Shown one piece after another: positions 16,234 through 24,195 of a stretch of DNA of 64,000 bases (position 1 is the first letter of the stretch; every line of letters begins with the position of its first letter). The position numbers and the translations under genes are program-made. The notes under the pieces are model-generated. The model saw nothing but the letters and a program-made list of their open reading frames with translations, had not been told where the DNA came from and made no database searches. Origin of the DNA: Paenibacillus timonensis (GTDB taxonomy: Bacteria > Bacillota > Bacilli > Paenibacillales > Paenibacillaceae). The DNA is taken from NCBI RefSeq assembly GCF_009725205.1, contig NZ_WNZY01000024.1, forward strand, positions 1-64,000, in the 5' to 3' direction.

Positions 16234-18258
16234 TTAGGCTCGGCTTACTGCTGCTTCCGCCTCGTTAGCCGAAGCCTCTTCTCCGGCGCCTGCTGCCCCA
16301 CTGGCGCTGCCGCCGTCAAATTGCAGCACGCCCAGCGTATAGCCGGCATAAACCGGCGTCATTCGACCAAATTGATCCCTAGCAGCATCCGGATTAGCCA
16401 GCGCCGCCTTGTAAGAACGCACGATCTCGGCCAACTGCTCTGGCTTGTAGGTTGCGCCTTCGATGCGGAAGACCGATAAGCCTGCCTCAAGCAGCTCTTT
16501 CAGGACCGGCATCAAGCAGAGTTCCTTAGCCATCATTAAATGATTGCGGCCATGGACGTCCCGGTAGACCGGGTTTTCGCCTTTATCTGTCTTCAGCACA
16601 AGGATACTGTTATCGACATAGTGGTTATCTTCCTCCGCAATGGCTTGGTACACTTCGGCGTTCTCGTACAAGTCATGCTCCATATACATGATCGCAGGCG
16701 AACCGTGTACGATGGCCTCCAGCGGTCCTGGCGCATATGCCAGCAGCCCCGCCAGATCCTTCAGCGGCAGCTCCATCGATGCCGTCAACCGACCAACGCC
16801 AAGCCCACGGTAAAAATCGGCCGACAGACGATTGTACACATTCAGATTGAAATCGCCCACCAGTGGGTAACCTTTGCCGACAAACTTGCGAATGGCGCCC
16901 AGATTAGTTACCATCAGGCCGTCGATCGGCAACCGCTCTCCAAACAGCAATCCTTCATAGAGATCGAAATGCTGCTCCGTCATCATCCGCGGCAAGCCAA
17001 GGTACAGCTTGGCATTCCCCTTCAACGCCGCCAGTTCCTTCACGTCTTCCTTCGTAAACGGCCGATCCGGCTCGAATACGTCACCGGACAGATAGAGATG
17101 ATCGGCTCCTGCCTCCAGTGCGGCTTTGGCCTGTGCCATGTTATTCACATGCACGGATATGCCCGCAACAACTCCATTCTGCCGTCCTGCCCCCTTCTTC
17201 TCTTGAGCAACGGCTACGAGCGCCTCACGGATAGCCTCAACGCGCTTCTCGCCAAGCTCCCGCTCCTCTGTCGGCGTGCTGAACACCTTGCCCGTGCTGT
17301 AGAACTTGCCCGTCCCTTCATATCGCCGGTTGATGTTGGACAACCCCGGACGGCCAAACGCGTACCCTGTAGAGAAATCACGCTTGCGATTTTCGTGCAG
17401 CAGCTTCGTGTCCCGGCTGCGATCAAAGCCAACCGGATCGTTGATGTAGCGATCGATCGCGTCCCCATACGCCTTCACGAGCATGATGACGAATGCCGCG
17501 TCACGCATGCGTCCTTCGATCTTGAAGGAGGTAATCCCACCGTGGATGAGCTCCGGAATGTGCTCGTACATGAACATGTCTTTGACGGCCAGCGGGTATT
17601 CCGCCGGATAGACGTTGCCGTCTTTTTTCACACGATAATCCCAACGGCACGGCTTCAGGCATTTGCCCCGGTTGCTGCTCATGCCGAACACCATCGAGCT
17701 AAAATAGCAGTTCGCCCCATGCACCGAGCACATATCCCCATGCACGAAGTACTCCAACTCCATACCGGTCGCCTGTTGCAGATAGCGGGTAGTCATCAGA
17801 TCCATCTCGCGCGACGTGACGACACGGGTCACTCCCATCTCCTGCAGGGCGCGAACCATTTCCACGTTGTGCACGTTCATCATGACGGAGGAATGAACCT
17901 TGATATTTAGGCCCATTTCACGGACCAAGGACAAAACGGCGAAATCCTGTACGATAATCGCATCCGGACCCGCCGATTCCAAAAATCGCAAATACGCCTG
18001 CGCTTCCTCCAGCTCGCCTTCGTTCAGCAGATTGTTGACGGTGACGTACACTTTTTTGCCGAGTCCGTGCGCAATCTTGACCGCCTCCGTGATTTCCTCC
18101 AGGCTAAAATTGAAGCCTTTACGCATCAGACGCATATTCAGGCTAGGCCCCCCGAAATAGACCGCGTCGCAATTCTCTCCAATCACTTGTTTGAAAATTT
18201 CAAATGTTCCCGTGGGCGCAAGCAGCTCGACTTCTTTCCCATTAAAAAAACGTGCCAC
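16234..18258 (-). CDS. U32 family protein with iron-sulfur cysteines and a second U32-like half
   Basis: A 674-residue member of the U32 'peptidase' family, whose better-known members (RlhA, TrhP, UbiU/UbiV) are Fe-S proteins for O2-independent RNA or quinone hydroxylation rather than proteases. The first half is a TIM-barrel-like domain (VELLAPTGTFE, VYFGGPSLNMR) with the family signature ELEYFVHGDMCSVHGANC, then RGKCLKPC supplying the Cys ligands, and SFKIEGRMRD. A second half from about residue 340 repeats the fold loosely and ends in SVFRIEGATYKPEQL, echoing the first domain. The C-terminal 30 residues are Ala/Gly/Glu-rich and probably disordered. It is the first gene of a two-gene transcript with the aminotransferase. 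Substrate unknown. Confidence 0.88.
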   Translation of the reverse strand: MARFFNGKEVELLAPTGTFEIFKQVIGENCDAVYFGGPSLNMRLMRKGFNFSLEEITEAVKIAHGLGKKVYVTVNNLLNEGELEEAQAYLRFLESAGPDAIIVQDFAVLSLVREMGLNIKVHSSVMMNVHNVEMVRALQEMGVTRVVTSREMDLMTTRYLQQATGMELEYFVHGDMCSVHGANCYFSSMVFGMSSNRGKCLKPCRWDYRVKKDGNVYPAEYPLAVKDMFMYEHIPELIHGGITSFKIEGRMRDAAFVIMLVKAYGDAIDRYINDPVGFDRSRDTKLLHENRKRDFSTGYAFGRPGLSNINRRYEGTGKFYSTGKVFSTPTEERELGEKRVEAIREALVAVAQEKKGAGRQNGVVAGISVHVNNMAQAKAALEAGADHLYLSGDVFEPDRPFTKEDVKELAALKGNAKLYLGLPRMMTEQHFDLYEGLLFGERLPIDGLMVTNLGAIRKFVGKGYPLVGDFNLNVYNRLSADFYRGLGVGRLTASMELPLKDLAGLLAYAPGPLEAIVHGSPAIMYMEHDLYENAEVYQAIAEEDNHYVDNSILVLKTDKGENPVYRDVHGRNHLMMAKELCLMPVLKELLEAGLSVFRIEGATYKPEQLAEIVRSYKAALANPDAARDQFGRMTPVYAGYTLGVLQFDGGSASGAAGAGEEASANEAEAAVSRA

Positions 18259-18325
18259 AGTCGTTTCCCCCTCACATGATTAAATGCCAACCTATCAACC
18301 TATCCATCCATTTCTATCTACCTTC

Positions 18326-18400
18326 TTGTATTGCAGGAAATACAACATTCTTACGCTATCCTCGCTTGCCCACTCCAAATGTTGCAGAAAATGCAACAAT
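18326..18400. repeat. Two-unit intergenic palindromic element (TGTTGCA type)
   Basis: Two palindromic units, TTGTATTGCAGGAAATACAACA (split here as 18326-18347) and a TGTTGCAgaaaaTGCAACA unit at 18377-18400, start 51 bp apart. They lie between the ecfT stop and the U32 start. A related pair is at 52242-52302. Confidence 0.7.
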
Positions 18401-18511
18401 CCGCACAGGGGAGGGCAAGCAAGCCGAGGTGCAGCACAGGTGCGCAAGGCACAGCGCCAGGAGCTATGATGCAACGTGTTAGCGCAGATGCGCGAAGCAC
18501 CAGCCCCCGGT

Positions 18512-19312
18512 TCAAATCAAGCGGTAAACCACGGCCGCTGCCGCCAGAATGATGTAGGATGCAACAAACCAGGTGTCCCGTCCCTTCCAGGCCAGCAGGT
18601 GATATTCGGAACGCGGCGCGCCGATCGTGTAGCCGCGGGACTCCATAGACAAGACGAGCTCCTCCGCCCGCCGAAAGGCGCTGACCGTGACCGGGACGAG
18701 CAGCGATACCAGCATGCGCCCCTTCTCCTTCCACGGCAGCTCCTTCAGATCCGCACCGCGGGCAGCCTGCGCCTTGAGGATTTTGTGCGTTTCGTCCAAA
18801 ATCGTCGGAATAAAACGCAGCGCGATGCTCATCATCAACGTTAGGCGTTCGGAGGAGATGCCCACCCGTCGCAGCGGCTTCAACACGCCGCTGAGCCCCT
18901 GGTTCAGCAGACCCGGCGTCGTCGTAAACGTCAGGATCGCCGTGAAGGATACCAACAGCCCCATGCGAAAGGCGGCGATCAGCCCGCTGCTCACTCCTCC
19001 GATGTACAACGTCCAGGATCCGATGCGCCAGAGCGCCGCCCCGGATTCCACCGTCAAACACTGAACGACGAAGATAAACACCATCAGGACCCACAGCGGT
19101 TTGGCTGCCTTCAGGTAATATTTCAGCGGAATCTTGGTCGACAGCATGTAGGCGATAGAGAATGCGGCAGCCACAGCCAACGCTGGCCAAGAGCCCACGG
19201 CCACAATCGCGACCAGATAAAGCACCATCCCGGTCAACTTGGCCCGAGGGTCAACACCGTGTACCCAGGAGCCGGTATCGATGCTGCGGCCAAACAGCAG
19301 TTTATTACGCAT
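18512..19312 (-). CDS. ecfT: ECF transporter membrane subunit EcfT (FmnA-like role)
   Basis: A roughly 266-residue integral membrane energy-coupling factor subunit. It has five or so hydrophobic segments, ALRFIPTILDETHKI and the two coupling-helix motifs that contact the ATPases (QAARGAD and SMESRGY). It joins two EcfA ATPases and a substrate-binding membrane protein in the bilayer. Start 19312 (ATG) lies 8 bases after AGGAGG; a GTG at 19318 is too close to that site. The gene overlaps the end of ecfA2 by 8 bases. In Listeria the EcfT homologue FmnA takes part in moving flavin across the membrane for extracellular electron transfer; the linkage to eetAB suggests the same here. Confidence 0.92.
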   Translation of the reverse strand: MRNKLLFGRSIDTGSWVHGVDPRAKLTGMVLYLVAIVAVGSWPALAVAAAFSIAYMLSTKIPLKYYLKAAKPLWVLMVFIFVVQCLTVESGAALWRIGSWTLYIGGVSSGLIAAFRMGLLVSFTAILTFTTTPGLLNQGLSGVLKPLRRVGISSERLTLMMSIALRFIPTILDETHKILKAQAARGADLKELPWKEKGRMLVSLLVPVTVSAFRRAEELVLSMESRGYTIGAPRSEYHLLAWKGRDTWFVASYIILAAAAVVYRLI

Positions 19313-20234
19313 CTCCACCGCCTCCTTCCCCGAAAGCGCCGGCTGGAACGAACTCTTCCATACGGCCCGCCGCTGTCCGTTCTGTCTGCAGCCGGGCCAG
19401 CCGTTCCGCCAGCGCCGCCGCCGTCAGACACGGCGGTTCACCCGTCAAGCCGTATTGTGCCGCCGCCTTATTCCAGTAACGAATGCACGCCGGAATCGCC
19501 AGTCCTTCGGCCTCCAGACGCGGCGCCTCTCGTGCCAGCTCCGCGGCGCTGCCTTGAAACGATTTCCGCCCCTCTTTCATCACGATCCACTGCTCCGCGA
19601 ACGGGAGCATTTCTTCCATCCGGTGCGTGACCACGATCACCGTTTTTCCCGCTTCGCGGTGCAGCCGGGACAGCATTTCGGCCAATTCGGCCCGGCTTTG
19701 CGGATCCAGCGTCGCCGTCGGTTCGTCGAGGGCAAGAACGTCCGGTTCCATTGCCAGCACCGAGGCAATCGCTACTTTGCGCATCTGTCCACCGCTCAGG
19801 TGAAACGGGTTGCGGTCGAGGAACGAATCATCCAGGCCGACCTGCGCTAACGCGCGGCTAGCTCGCTCCTTCGCTTCGTCTAAGGAACAGCCGAAATTGA
19901 GCGGCCCAAAGCAAAGATCCTTTTCCACCGTATCCTCGAACAGCTGTTGCTCCGGGAACTGGAAGACGAGTCCGACGCGGCGCCGCAGTTCGCGCATCGG
20001 CGGCGTCTTGCCTCCGGCTTGCATCGTCACATCCAGTACGCGAACCGTACCGCCTGTCGGCTTCAGAATGCCGTTAAAATGCTGCATCAACGTCGATTTA
20101 CCCGATCCGGAGGCCCCGGCTATTCCGGCAAACACCCCGTCTGCCAGGTACATGTCGACCTCCTCCAGCGCGCTATGCCGCCATAGGCTGCGCTCATCAT
20201 AGGCAAAGTGCACTTGCTTGAACTCGATGGCCAT
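19305..20234 (-). CDS. ecfA2: ECF transporter ATPase EcfA2
   Basis: A 309-residue ABC ATPase. Walker A GASGSGKST, Q loop LVFQFPEQQLFEDTV, signature LSGGQMRKVAIAS, Walker B DVLALDEPTATLD and switch His in VVTHRMEEM. The start is ATG at 20234, overlapping the ecfA1 stop in TGATG, with GGAGG just upstream; a longer frame beginning at 20345 would overlap ecfA1 by over 100 bases and is rejected. The C-terminal 60 residues are the ECF-type extension, longer than needed for the NBD. It is paired with ecfA1 to form the asymmetric ATPase dimer that drives EcfT. Confidence 0.92.
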   Translation of the reverse strand: MAIEFKQVHFAYDERSLWRHSALEEVDMYLADGVFAGIAGASGSGKSTLMQHFNGILKPTGGTVRVLDVTMQAGGKTPPMRELRRRVGLVFQFPEQQLFEDTVEKDLCFGPLNFGCSLDEAKERASRALAQVGLDDSFLDRNPFHLSGGQMRKVAIASVLAMEPDVLALDEPTATLDPQSRAELAEMLSRLHREAGKTVIVVTHRMEEMLPFAEQWIVMKEGRKSFQGSAAELAREAPRLEAEGLAIPACIRYWNKAAAQYGLTGEPPCLTAAALAERLARLQTERTAAGRMEEFVPAGAFGEGGGGDA

Positions 20235-21055
20235 CAGAGATCCGCCTCCTCGTCGCCGACCCGTCCTAAGCCGACAGGAAACGGTACTCCTCGCCGCTTC
20301 AACTCCTGCTGTAATCGTATCCGGTATGGGGCAATCAACCGGCAATCGGCCATCAGCGTTTCATTGCGAAACAGTTCGCCCGGGGTCAGGTCGGCAGCGA
20401 CCGTCCCGCCACCCAGTACGATCGCTCGGTCAGATGCCAGGATCTCGTCGGCATCATGAGTGATCGACACCATCGTGTAACGGCCGCTTTGCTTCATCTC
20501 CCGCAGGATGGCGAGCAGCTCGCCGCGGGCTTTCTCGTCCAGCATCGAAGAAGCCTCGTCGAAAATCACGATGCCCGGTTCCATCGCCAATATCGAAGCG
20601 ACGGCCACCCGCTGTTTTTGCCCTCCCGACAGCTCAGCGGGATGTTTGGGCAGCAGATGGCCGATTTGCAGTTTATCCGCATATTCCCGCACGCGGGTCA
20701 CCATTTCCTCCCGCGGCAGGTTGCGCCCCTCCAGACCGAAGGCGATATCCTCTTCAACAGTGGCGCCGATAAATTGATTGTCCGGATTTTGAAACACCAT
20801 CCCGATCCGCGGTCGCAACCGCTGGACCGTGTCCCGATTCAGCGGGGTTCCTTCCACATCAACCGTGCCGCCATTGACGGCTAACAGTCCGCCTAGCAGC
20901 TTGGCTAGCGTCGATTTGCCGCAGCCATTGGGGCCCACCAACGAAACCCAGCTGCCCGAAGGGATACTCAGTGTGATTTCGTGAAGCACGGGATGCGCCG
21001 GGTGATATGCGAAGGAAACTTCCCGAAGTTCATAAGCCATTCCGGTTTCGCCCAT
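20234..21055 (-). CDS. ecfA1: ECF transporter ATPase EcfA1
   Basis: A 273-residue ABC ATPase. Walker A GPNGCGKST, Q loop MVFQNPDNQFIGATV, signature LSGGQKQRVAVAS, Walker B GIVIFDEASSMLD (Ser where most carry Thr) and switch His in SITHDADE. The Q-loop NPDNQ is typical of EcfA1. The start at 21055 has a G-rich ribosome site. The gene begins 45 bases after eetB and overlaps ecfA2 by one base. Housekeeping ecfA1A2T sets in Firmicutes sit between rplQ and truA; neither neighbour is here, which points to a second, dedicated set. Confidence 0.92.
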   Translation of the reverse strand: MGETGMAYELREVSFAYHPAHPVLHEITLSIPSGSWVSLVGPNGCGKSTLAKLLGGLLAVNGGTVDVEGTPLNRDTVQRLRPRIGMVFQNPDNQFIGATVEEDIAFGLEGRNLPREEMVTRVREYADKLQIGHLLPKHPAELSGGQKQRVAVASILAMEPGIVIFDEASSMLDEKARGELLAILREMKQSGRYTMVSITHDADEILASDRAIVLGGGTVAADLTPGELFRNETLMADCRLIAPYRIRLQQELKRRGVPFPVGLGRVGDEEADL

Positions 21056-21100
21056 TTCTCTCTCCCCCCTCAGGTATACTAAGCACAGGGCAGCCCCAGC

Positions 21101-21661
21101 TTAAGCCGTTTCCGCCAAAAAGCCTTCAAATAAAGATAGCTTCGACAGAGACGGAATCAAATATCTTACGGCGATGCCGACAGCAATACCGGTCAAGACC
21201 CCCATAATCAACAGCATCGGTAAATAATAAAAGATCTTCGACGTATTGAAGTACAGGGCAGCAGCCGTCAACTGCCCGATATTATGGGCGATCCCCCCGA
21301 CGATACTGATCCCGATCACGCTCAGTTGCTTGCGGCCGACCAGCAGCAGGAACCACATCGCCGCAAAGCTGAACAGCGCCCCCATAATACTAAACAAGAA
21401 ACTGGAAAAGGTCCCGAATATAAATGCGGTGAGCAGCGTCTTCAGCAGTACCATCATCAGGGCGTCCCGGGCCCGCAGGAAATAGAGACAGGTCAGCACC
21501 ATAATATTGGCTAGCCCCAGCTTCGCGCCCGGTACGCTCATGTTTACCGGAATCACGGATTCGACCAGACTAAGCACAACCGCTACCGCCGCGAAAATCG
21601 CCACGATCACCGTTCTTTTTAACATTAGATTGGATTGTTCATTTAACGAGCGCATCGACAT
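21101..21661 (-). CDS. eetB: EetB-like Gx transporter family membrane protein
   Basis: A 186-residue membrane protein with five to six hydrophobic segments, of the Gx transporter / 'heptaprenyl diphosphate synthase component I' domain family. PVNMSVPGAKLGLANI and GTFSSFLFSIMGALFSF are typical. In the Listeria electron-transfer locus EetB is proposed to act as the substrate-specific subunit of an ECF complex that moves flavin to the outside. It starts within the last codons of eetA (23-base overlap, GGAGAAGGAG upstream), so translation is coupled, and is followed directly by ecfA1, ecfA2 and ecfT. That order makes the S-subunit role attractive; it remains inference. Confidence 0.88.
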   Translation of the reverse strand: MSMRSLNEQSNLMLKRTVIVAIFAAVAVVLSLVESVIPVNMSVPGAKLGLANIMVLTCLYFLRARDALMMVLLKTLLTAFIFGTFSSFLFSIMGALFSFAAMWFLLLVGRKQLSVIGISIVGGIAHNIGQLTAAALYFNTSKIFYYLPMLLIMGVLTGIAVGIAVRYLIPSLSKLSLFEGFLAETA

Positions 21662-22028
21662 CGTCTCCTTCTCCCGAGGATACCACTTCGACCATTAACT
21701 TATGTGGTAGGCATACGATCGTCCCGCCGTTCCGGTCGATAAACCCGAAGGTCAGGCACAATTTGTCCGGGCAATCGGCGTCAATCATCTCAATGCCGTA
21801 ATCATGCACCTTCAAAATGTTGTAACCGTATTCCGTTTGGATGTCCACGGTCTGTTCTTCTCCGGTCAACTGAACCGTTTTAAACAGCTTCCCGTCAACC
21901 GTAATTCTCGCTACCCGGTTCTCATTGTTGTGATTGTTTTCACTTGAATCGCCAAGCCATCTCGGTACCAAGAACACTAAAGCGACGGCAACGATTAACC
22001 CGATCAACAGGATATCTCCGCGTTTCAT
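21639..22028 (-). CDS. eetA: EetA-like NusG domain II-containing membrane-anchored protein
   Basis: A 129-residue protein with one N-terminal membrane anchor (about residues 6-25) and an extracytosolic NusG domain II-like fold. DADCPDKLCLTFGFI carries a CxxxxC pair, and NGGTIVCLPHKLMVEV is the other hallmark of the EetA group. In Listeria, EetA is required for extracellular electron transfer, together with EetB; its biochemical role is unknown. It is the first gene of an operon eetA-eetB-ecfA1-ecfA2-ecfT. Ribosome site AGGGAG six bases before the ATG. A near-perfect Crp/Fnr-type palindrome sits upstream at the position expected for an activator. Confidence 0.88.
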   Translation of the reverse strand: MKRGDILLIGLIVAVALVFLVPRWLGDSSENNHNNENRVARITVDGKLFKTVQLTGEEQTVDIQTEYGYNILKVHDYGIEMIDADCPDKLCLTFGFIDRNGGTIVCLPHKLMVEVVSSGEGDDVDALVK

Positions 22029-22073
22029 GGCAAACTCCCTTATTTTTTGATTATATAAATCTTAGATGAACTC

Positions 22074-22117
22074 ATTATACATGGTGCCTCCCGCGCTCTA
22101 GTGTGACAAATATCTCA
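22074..22117 (-). promoter_or_regulatory. Promoter of eetA operon with Crp/Fnr-type site
   Basis: On the minus strand TATAAT occupies 22079-22074, and the -35 position holds no recognisable hexamer. TGTGA-CAAATA-TCTCA lies at 22102-22117 (9 of 10 consensus bases), its centre 30.5 bases before the -10. This matches within one base the arrangement at pplA-ndh2. Confidence 0.6.
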
Positions 22118-22181
22118 CCTCATGGAGTTTTCCCAGGGTTTCACAAAATCATCACTTTAGAAGGGATTTTATGGATAACTA

Positions 22182-22210
22182 TTGCATTTTTAAAATATTC
22201 AAAGTATAAT
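22182..22210 (+). promoter_or_regulatory. Strong sigma-A-like promoter without a near gene
   Basis: TTGCAT, 17 bases, TATAAT. It points right, but the next plus-strand gene starts 350 bases away. The intervening 22211-22562 shows no convincing coding frame; a CTTCA/TGAAG inverted repeat at about 22447-22464 is the only structure noticed. It may drive a small RNA or a long leader. Confidence 0.4.
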
Positions 22211-22562
22211 ATTAAATTAGATTGTTATGACCACGTTGCAGTTCCTCAAAAGATTATAACTCTCCTTATACCAATCCGGTATGAAATTCCTATTTGAATG
22301 ACCCAAGATAAGTAAGAATTTTGACGAATTTCTGATTCACACTGGCGCGGTCATCGGAGCCGCAAGGACAATTGAGAGGTAGGGCTTTTGTTGTTTTAGA
22401 AACAGGCAGTTTGTTGTAGTCGAGGCAGGAACAATAGGCCAGTCTTCACGTGTACATGAAGGCTTGGATAACAATACGAAGCGGGCATTGGCGCGAATAG
22501 CCGATGCCTGTTTTGCTTACACTAACGTTGTCTTTCCAAACAAAACCAAAGGGGTGTGTGAA

Positions 22563-22721
22563 ATGCGCGAAGGTTTGATTCCTACCGTTCTTGGAGCTGT
22601 AGTATCCGCTTCGGCCGCATCACTGCTTGGAAGCAAGTATAAGCTTGCCGCTACCGGCGTACTTGGATTCGGTTTGGCCCATATTGTACTGGGTACGATC
22701 GACCTCATCGAGCACCGTTAG
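22563..22721 (+). CDS. Small glycine/alanine-rich membrane protein
   Basis: A 52-residue peptide with two hydrophobic stretches (PTVLGAVVSASAASLLG and LAATGVLGFGLAHIVLG) and a charged end (LIEHR). The start is ATG at 22563, after a GGGGTG ribosome site; the frame runs open further upstream but without a site. A good terminator follows. It precedes the germinant-receptor operon but is separated from it by that terminator. I do not recognise it; small Gly/Ala-rich membrane peptides of this kind are common in spore formers. Confidence 0.6.
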   Translation: MREGLIPTVLGAVVSASAASLLGSKYKLAATGVLGFGLAHIVLGTIDLIEHR

Positions 22722-22743
22722 CATTCCGTTTGGGGGACGGACG

Positions 22744-22775
22744 ACCCGGGAGCACTTGGCTTCCGGGTTATTTTT
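22744..22775 (+). terminator. Terminator of the 52-residue protein gene
   Basis: ACCCGGGAGC pairs with GCTTCCGGGT (one wobble) around ACTTG, followed by TATTTTTG. Confidence 0.85.
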
Positions 22776-22851
22776 GTGGGGCAGCCGAGGGTATATTCCC
22801 AGCGCATCCAACAAATAATGGGGATAATCCATAGAGAAAGAGGCTTGCCCT

Positions 22852-24195
22852 ATGAAGCTTACGGACCGAATTCGCAACCGTTTTGAGCATGACGGCGATT
22901 TTATTATGGAAGAGCATATTCTGGCTGGGCGGCCTGTACAAATCATGGGGTTTAAGTCATTGATCGATCTGCCAAAAACGTGGGCAAATCTACAGTCCCG
23001 TGTCCGGGAGGCCCACTTTGCCATCGCTCCAAATCCAGAATCGGCCTTGTCCATACTTCAGAAGCTAGGTCAAATCATATCCGAACCTGACGAGGCCGCT
23101 CTGCTTGCCGTAATGACGTCCGGCGACCTCATCATCTGCTATGAGGATCCCGAAACTTACCTGGATGTCGTGCCTGTTCCAACCGCCTTAACCCGCAGCA
23201 TCGAACAACCGTTAAATGAAAACGTGCTGCAGGGTTCGGCCAGCGCCTTTAACGACGATATTGCCACGAATATCGGCCTACTGAAGAAGGAATTGAACAC
23301 CGCGTCTTTACGCACCAAGGTCTACGTCTCCGGGAATCACTCGCCCCGAAAATTGGCCTTGTTGTACTTGGAAGGCCAGGTTGAACCGGCTCTTCTCAAA
23401 GAGGTCACGGAGCGCCTTGAAGCCAATAAAAACCGGGATCTCTATAACTTGCAACGGATCTGCAAAGCGCTGGGCTTTCAGCCCTGGAAAGCGGTACCCA
23501 AATTCTACACCACCGAGCTGCCGACGGAAGCCGCCCATACGCTGCGTCAGGGGCGAGTCGTTCTCTTCCTGGACCGGTTTCCGTTTGCTATGATCTTGCC
23601 TGCACTGATCGGCGACATCTTCATGATGGAGAACGACCGGAATTACCCGATCCTGTTCATGTACCTGATTCGAGGGCTGCGCATTGCCGGCATCATGATC
23701 AATCTGATTATGCCCGGCCTCTACGTAGCTCTCGTTTCTGTAAATCCGGAAGTGCTCCGCATCGAATTGGCGCTCACCATCGCCGAAAGCCGGTCCGGCG
23801 TACCCTATCCAGCTTTTGTGGAGACCCTGCTGCTATTGGTTGTGCTTGAGCTCATCATCGTCGCCAGCGTCCGGCTGCCGAAGAGTGTCGGTCCGACGTT
23901 AACCGTGGTCGGGGGGATTATATTAGGCCAAGCCGTCGTTGAAGCCAAACTCGTTAGCAGCCTGCTTATTATTATTCTGGCGGCGACTACCATTGCCAAT
24001 TCGGCCGTAGTCGGCTTTCAAAACTCGCTGCCCATCCGCCTGTTCAAGTATCTCACGCTGATCCTGGCTTCATTATATGGCGTCCTCGGGATCATGTCCG
24101 GCCTGGTTCTGGTCTGCGCCTATATGGCTAGCGTGACAACCTACGGCATCCCCTACTTATATTTCTTCAAATCAAAGGATGATTCGCATGGATAA
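22852..24195 (+). CDS. Spore germination receptor subunit A (GerA/GerKA family)
   Basis: A 447-residue GerA-family subunit of an inner-membrane germinant receptor. Cytosolic N-terminal domain to about residue 235 (LTRSIEQPLNE is a mark of the family), then five to six transmembrane helices with LDRFPFAMILPALIGD, LRIAGIMINLIMPGLYVAL and the conserved FVETLLLLVVLELI. The family usually runs 470-540 residues; this one is slightly short at the N-terminus but has no gap in core motifs. It is the first gene of a GerA-GerB-GerC operon with overlapping ends, controlling spore response to nutrients. The germinant is not predictable. A forespore sigma-G promoter would be expected, but I could not pick a clear one. 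Confidence 0.93.
   Translation: MKLTDRIRNRFEHDGDFIMEEHILAGRPVQIMGFKSLIDLPKTWANLQSRVREAHFAIAPNPESALSILQKLGQIISEPDEAALLAVMTSGDLIICYEDPETYLDVVPVPTALTRSIEQPLNENVLQGSASAFNDDIATNIGLLKKELNTASLRTKVYVSGNHSPRKLALLYLEGQVEPALLKEVTERLEANKNRDLYNLQRICKALGFQPWKAVPKFYTTELPTEAAHTLRQGRVVLFLDRFPFAMILPALIGDIFMMENDRNYPILFMYLIRGLRIAGIMINLIMPGLYVALVSVNPEVLRIELALTIAESRSGVPYPAFVETLLLLVVLELIIVASVRLPKSVGPTLTVVGGIILGQAVVEAKLVSSLLIIILAATTIANSAVVGFQNSLPIRLFKYLTLILASLYGVLGIMSGLVLVCAYMASVTTYGIPYLYFFKSKDDSHG

Noticed and set aside
16540-17910. Long open frame (456 codons) on the plus strand opposite the U32 gene
   Set aside because: It is antisense to a gene with clear domain motifs; the frame arises from codon bias in GC-rich DNA and has no ribosome site or recognisable motif.
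20235-20345. N-terminal extension of EcfA2
   Set aside because: It would lie inside ecfA1 in another frame; the TGATG overlap with GGAGG gives a normal start.
18512-21055. Housekeeping EcfA1-EcfA2-EcfT set
   Set aside because: Typical neighbours rplQ and truA are missing, and eetA-eetB precede the genes with coupled translation.
22103-22297. Open frame of 64 codons after the eetA promoter region
   Set aside because: It begins upstream of the predicted promoter at 22182, has no ribosome site and no pattern of conservation that I can recognise.
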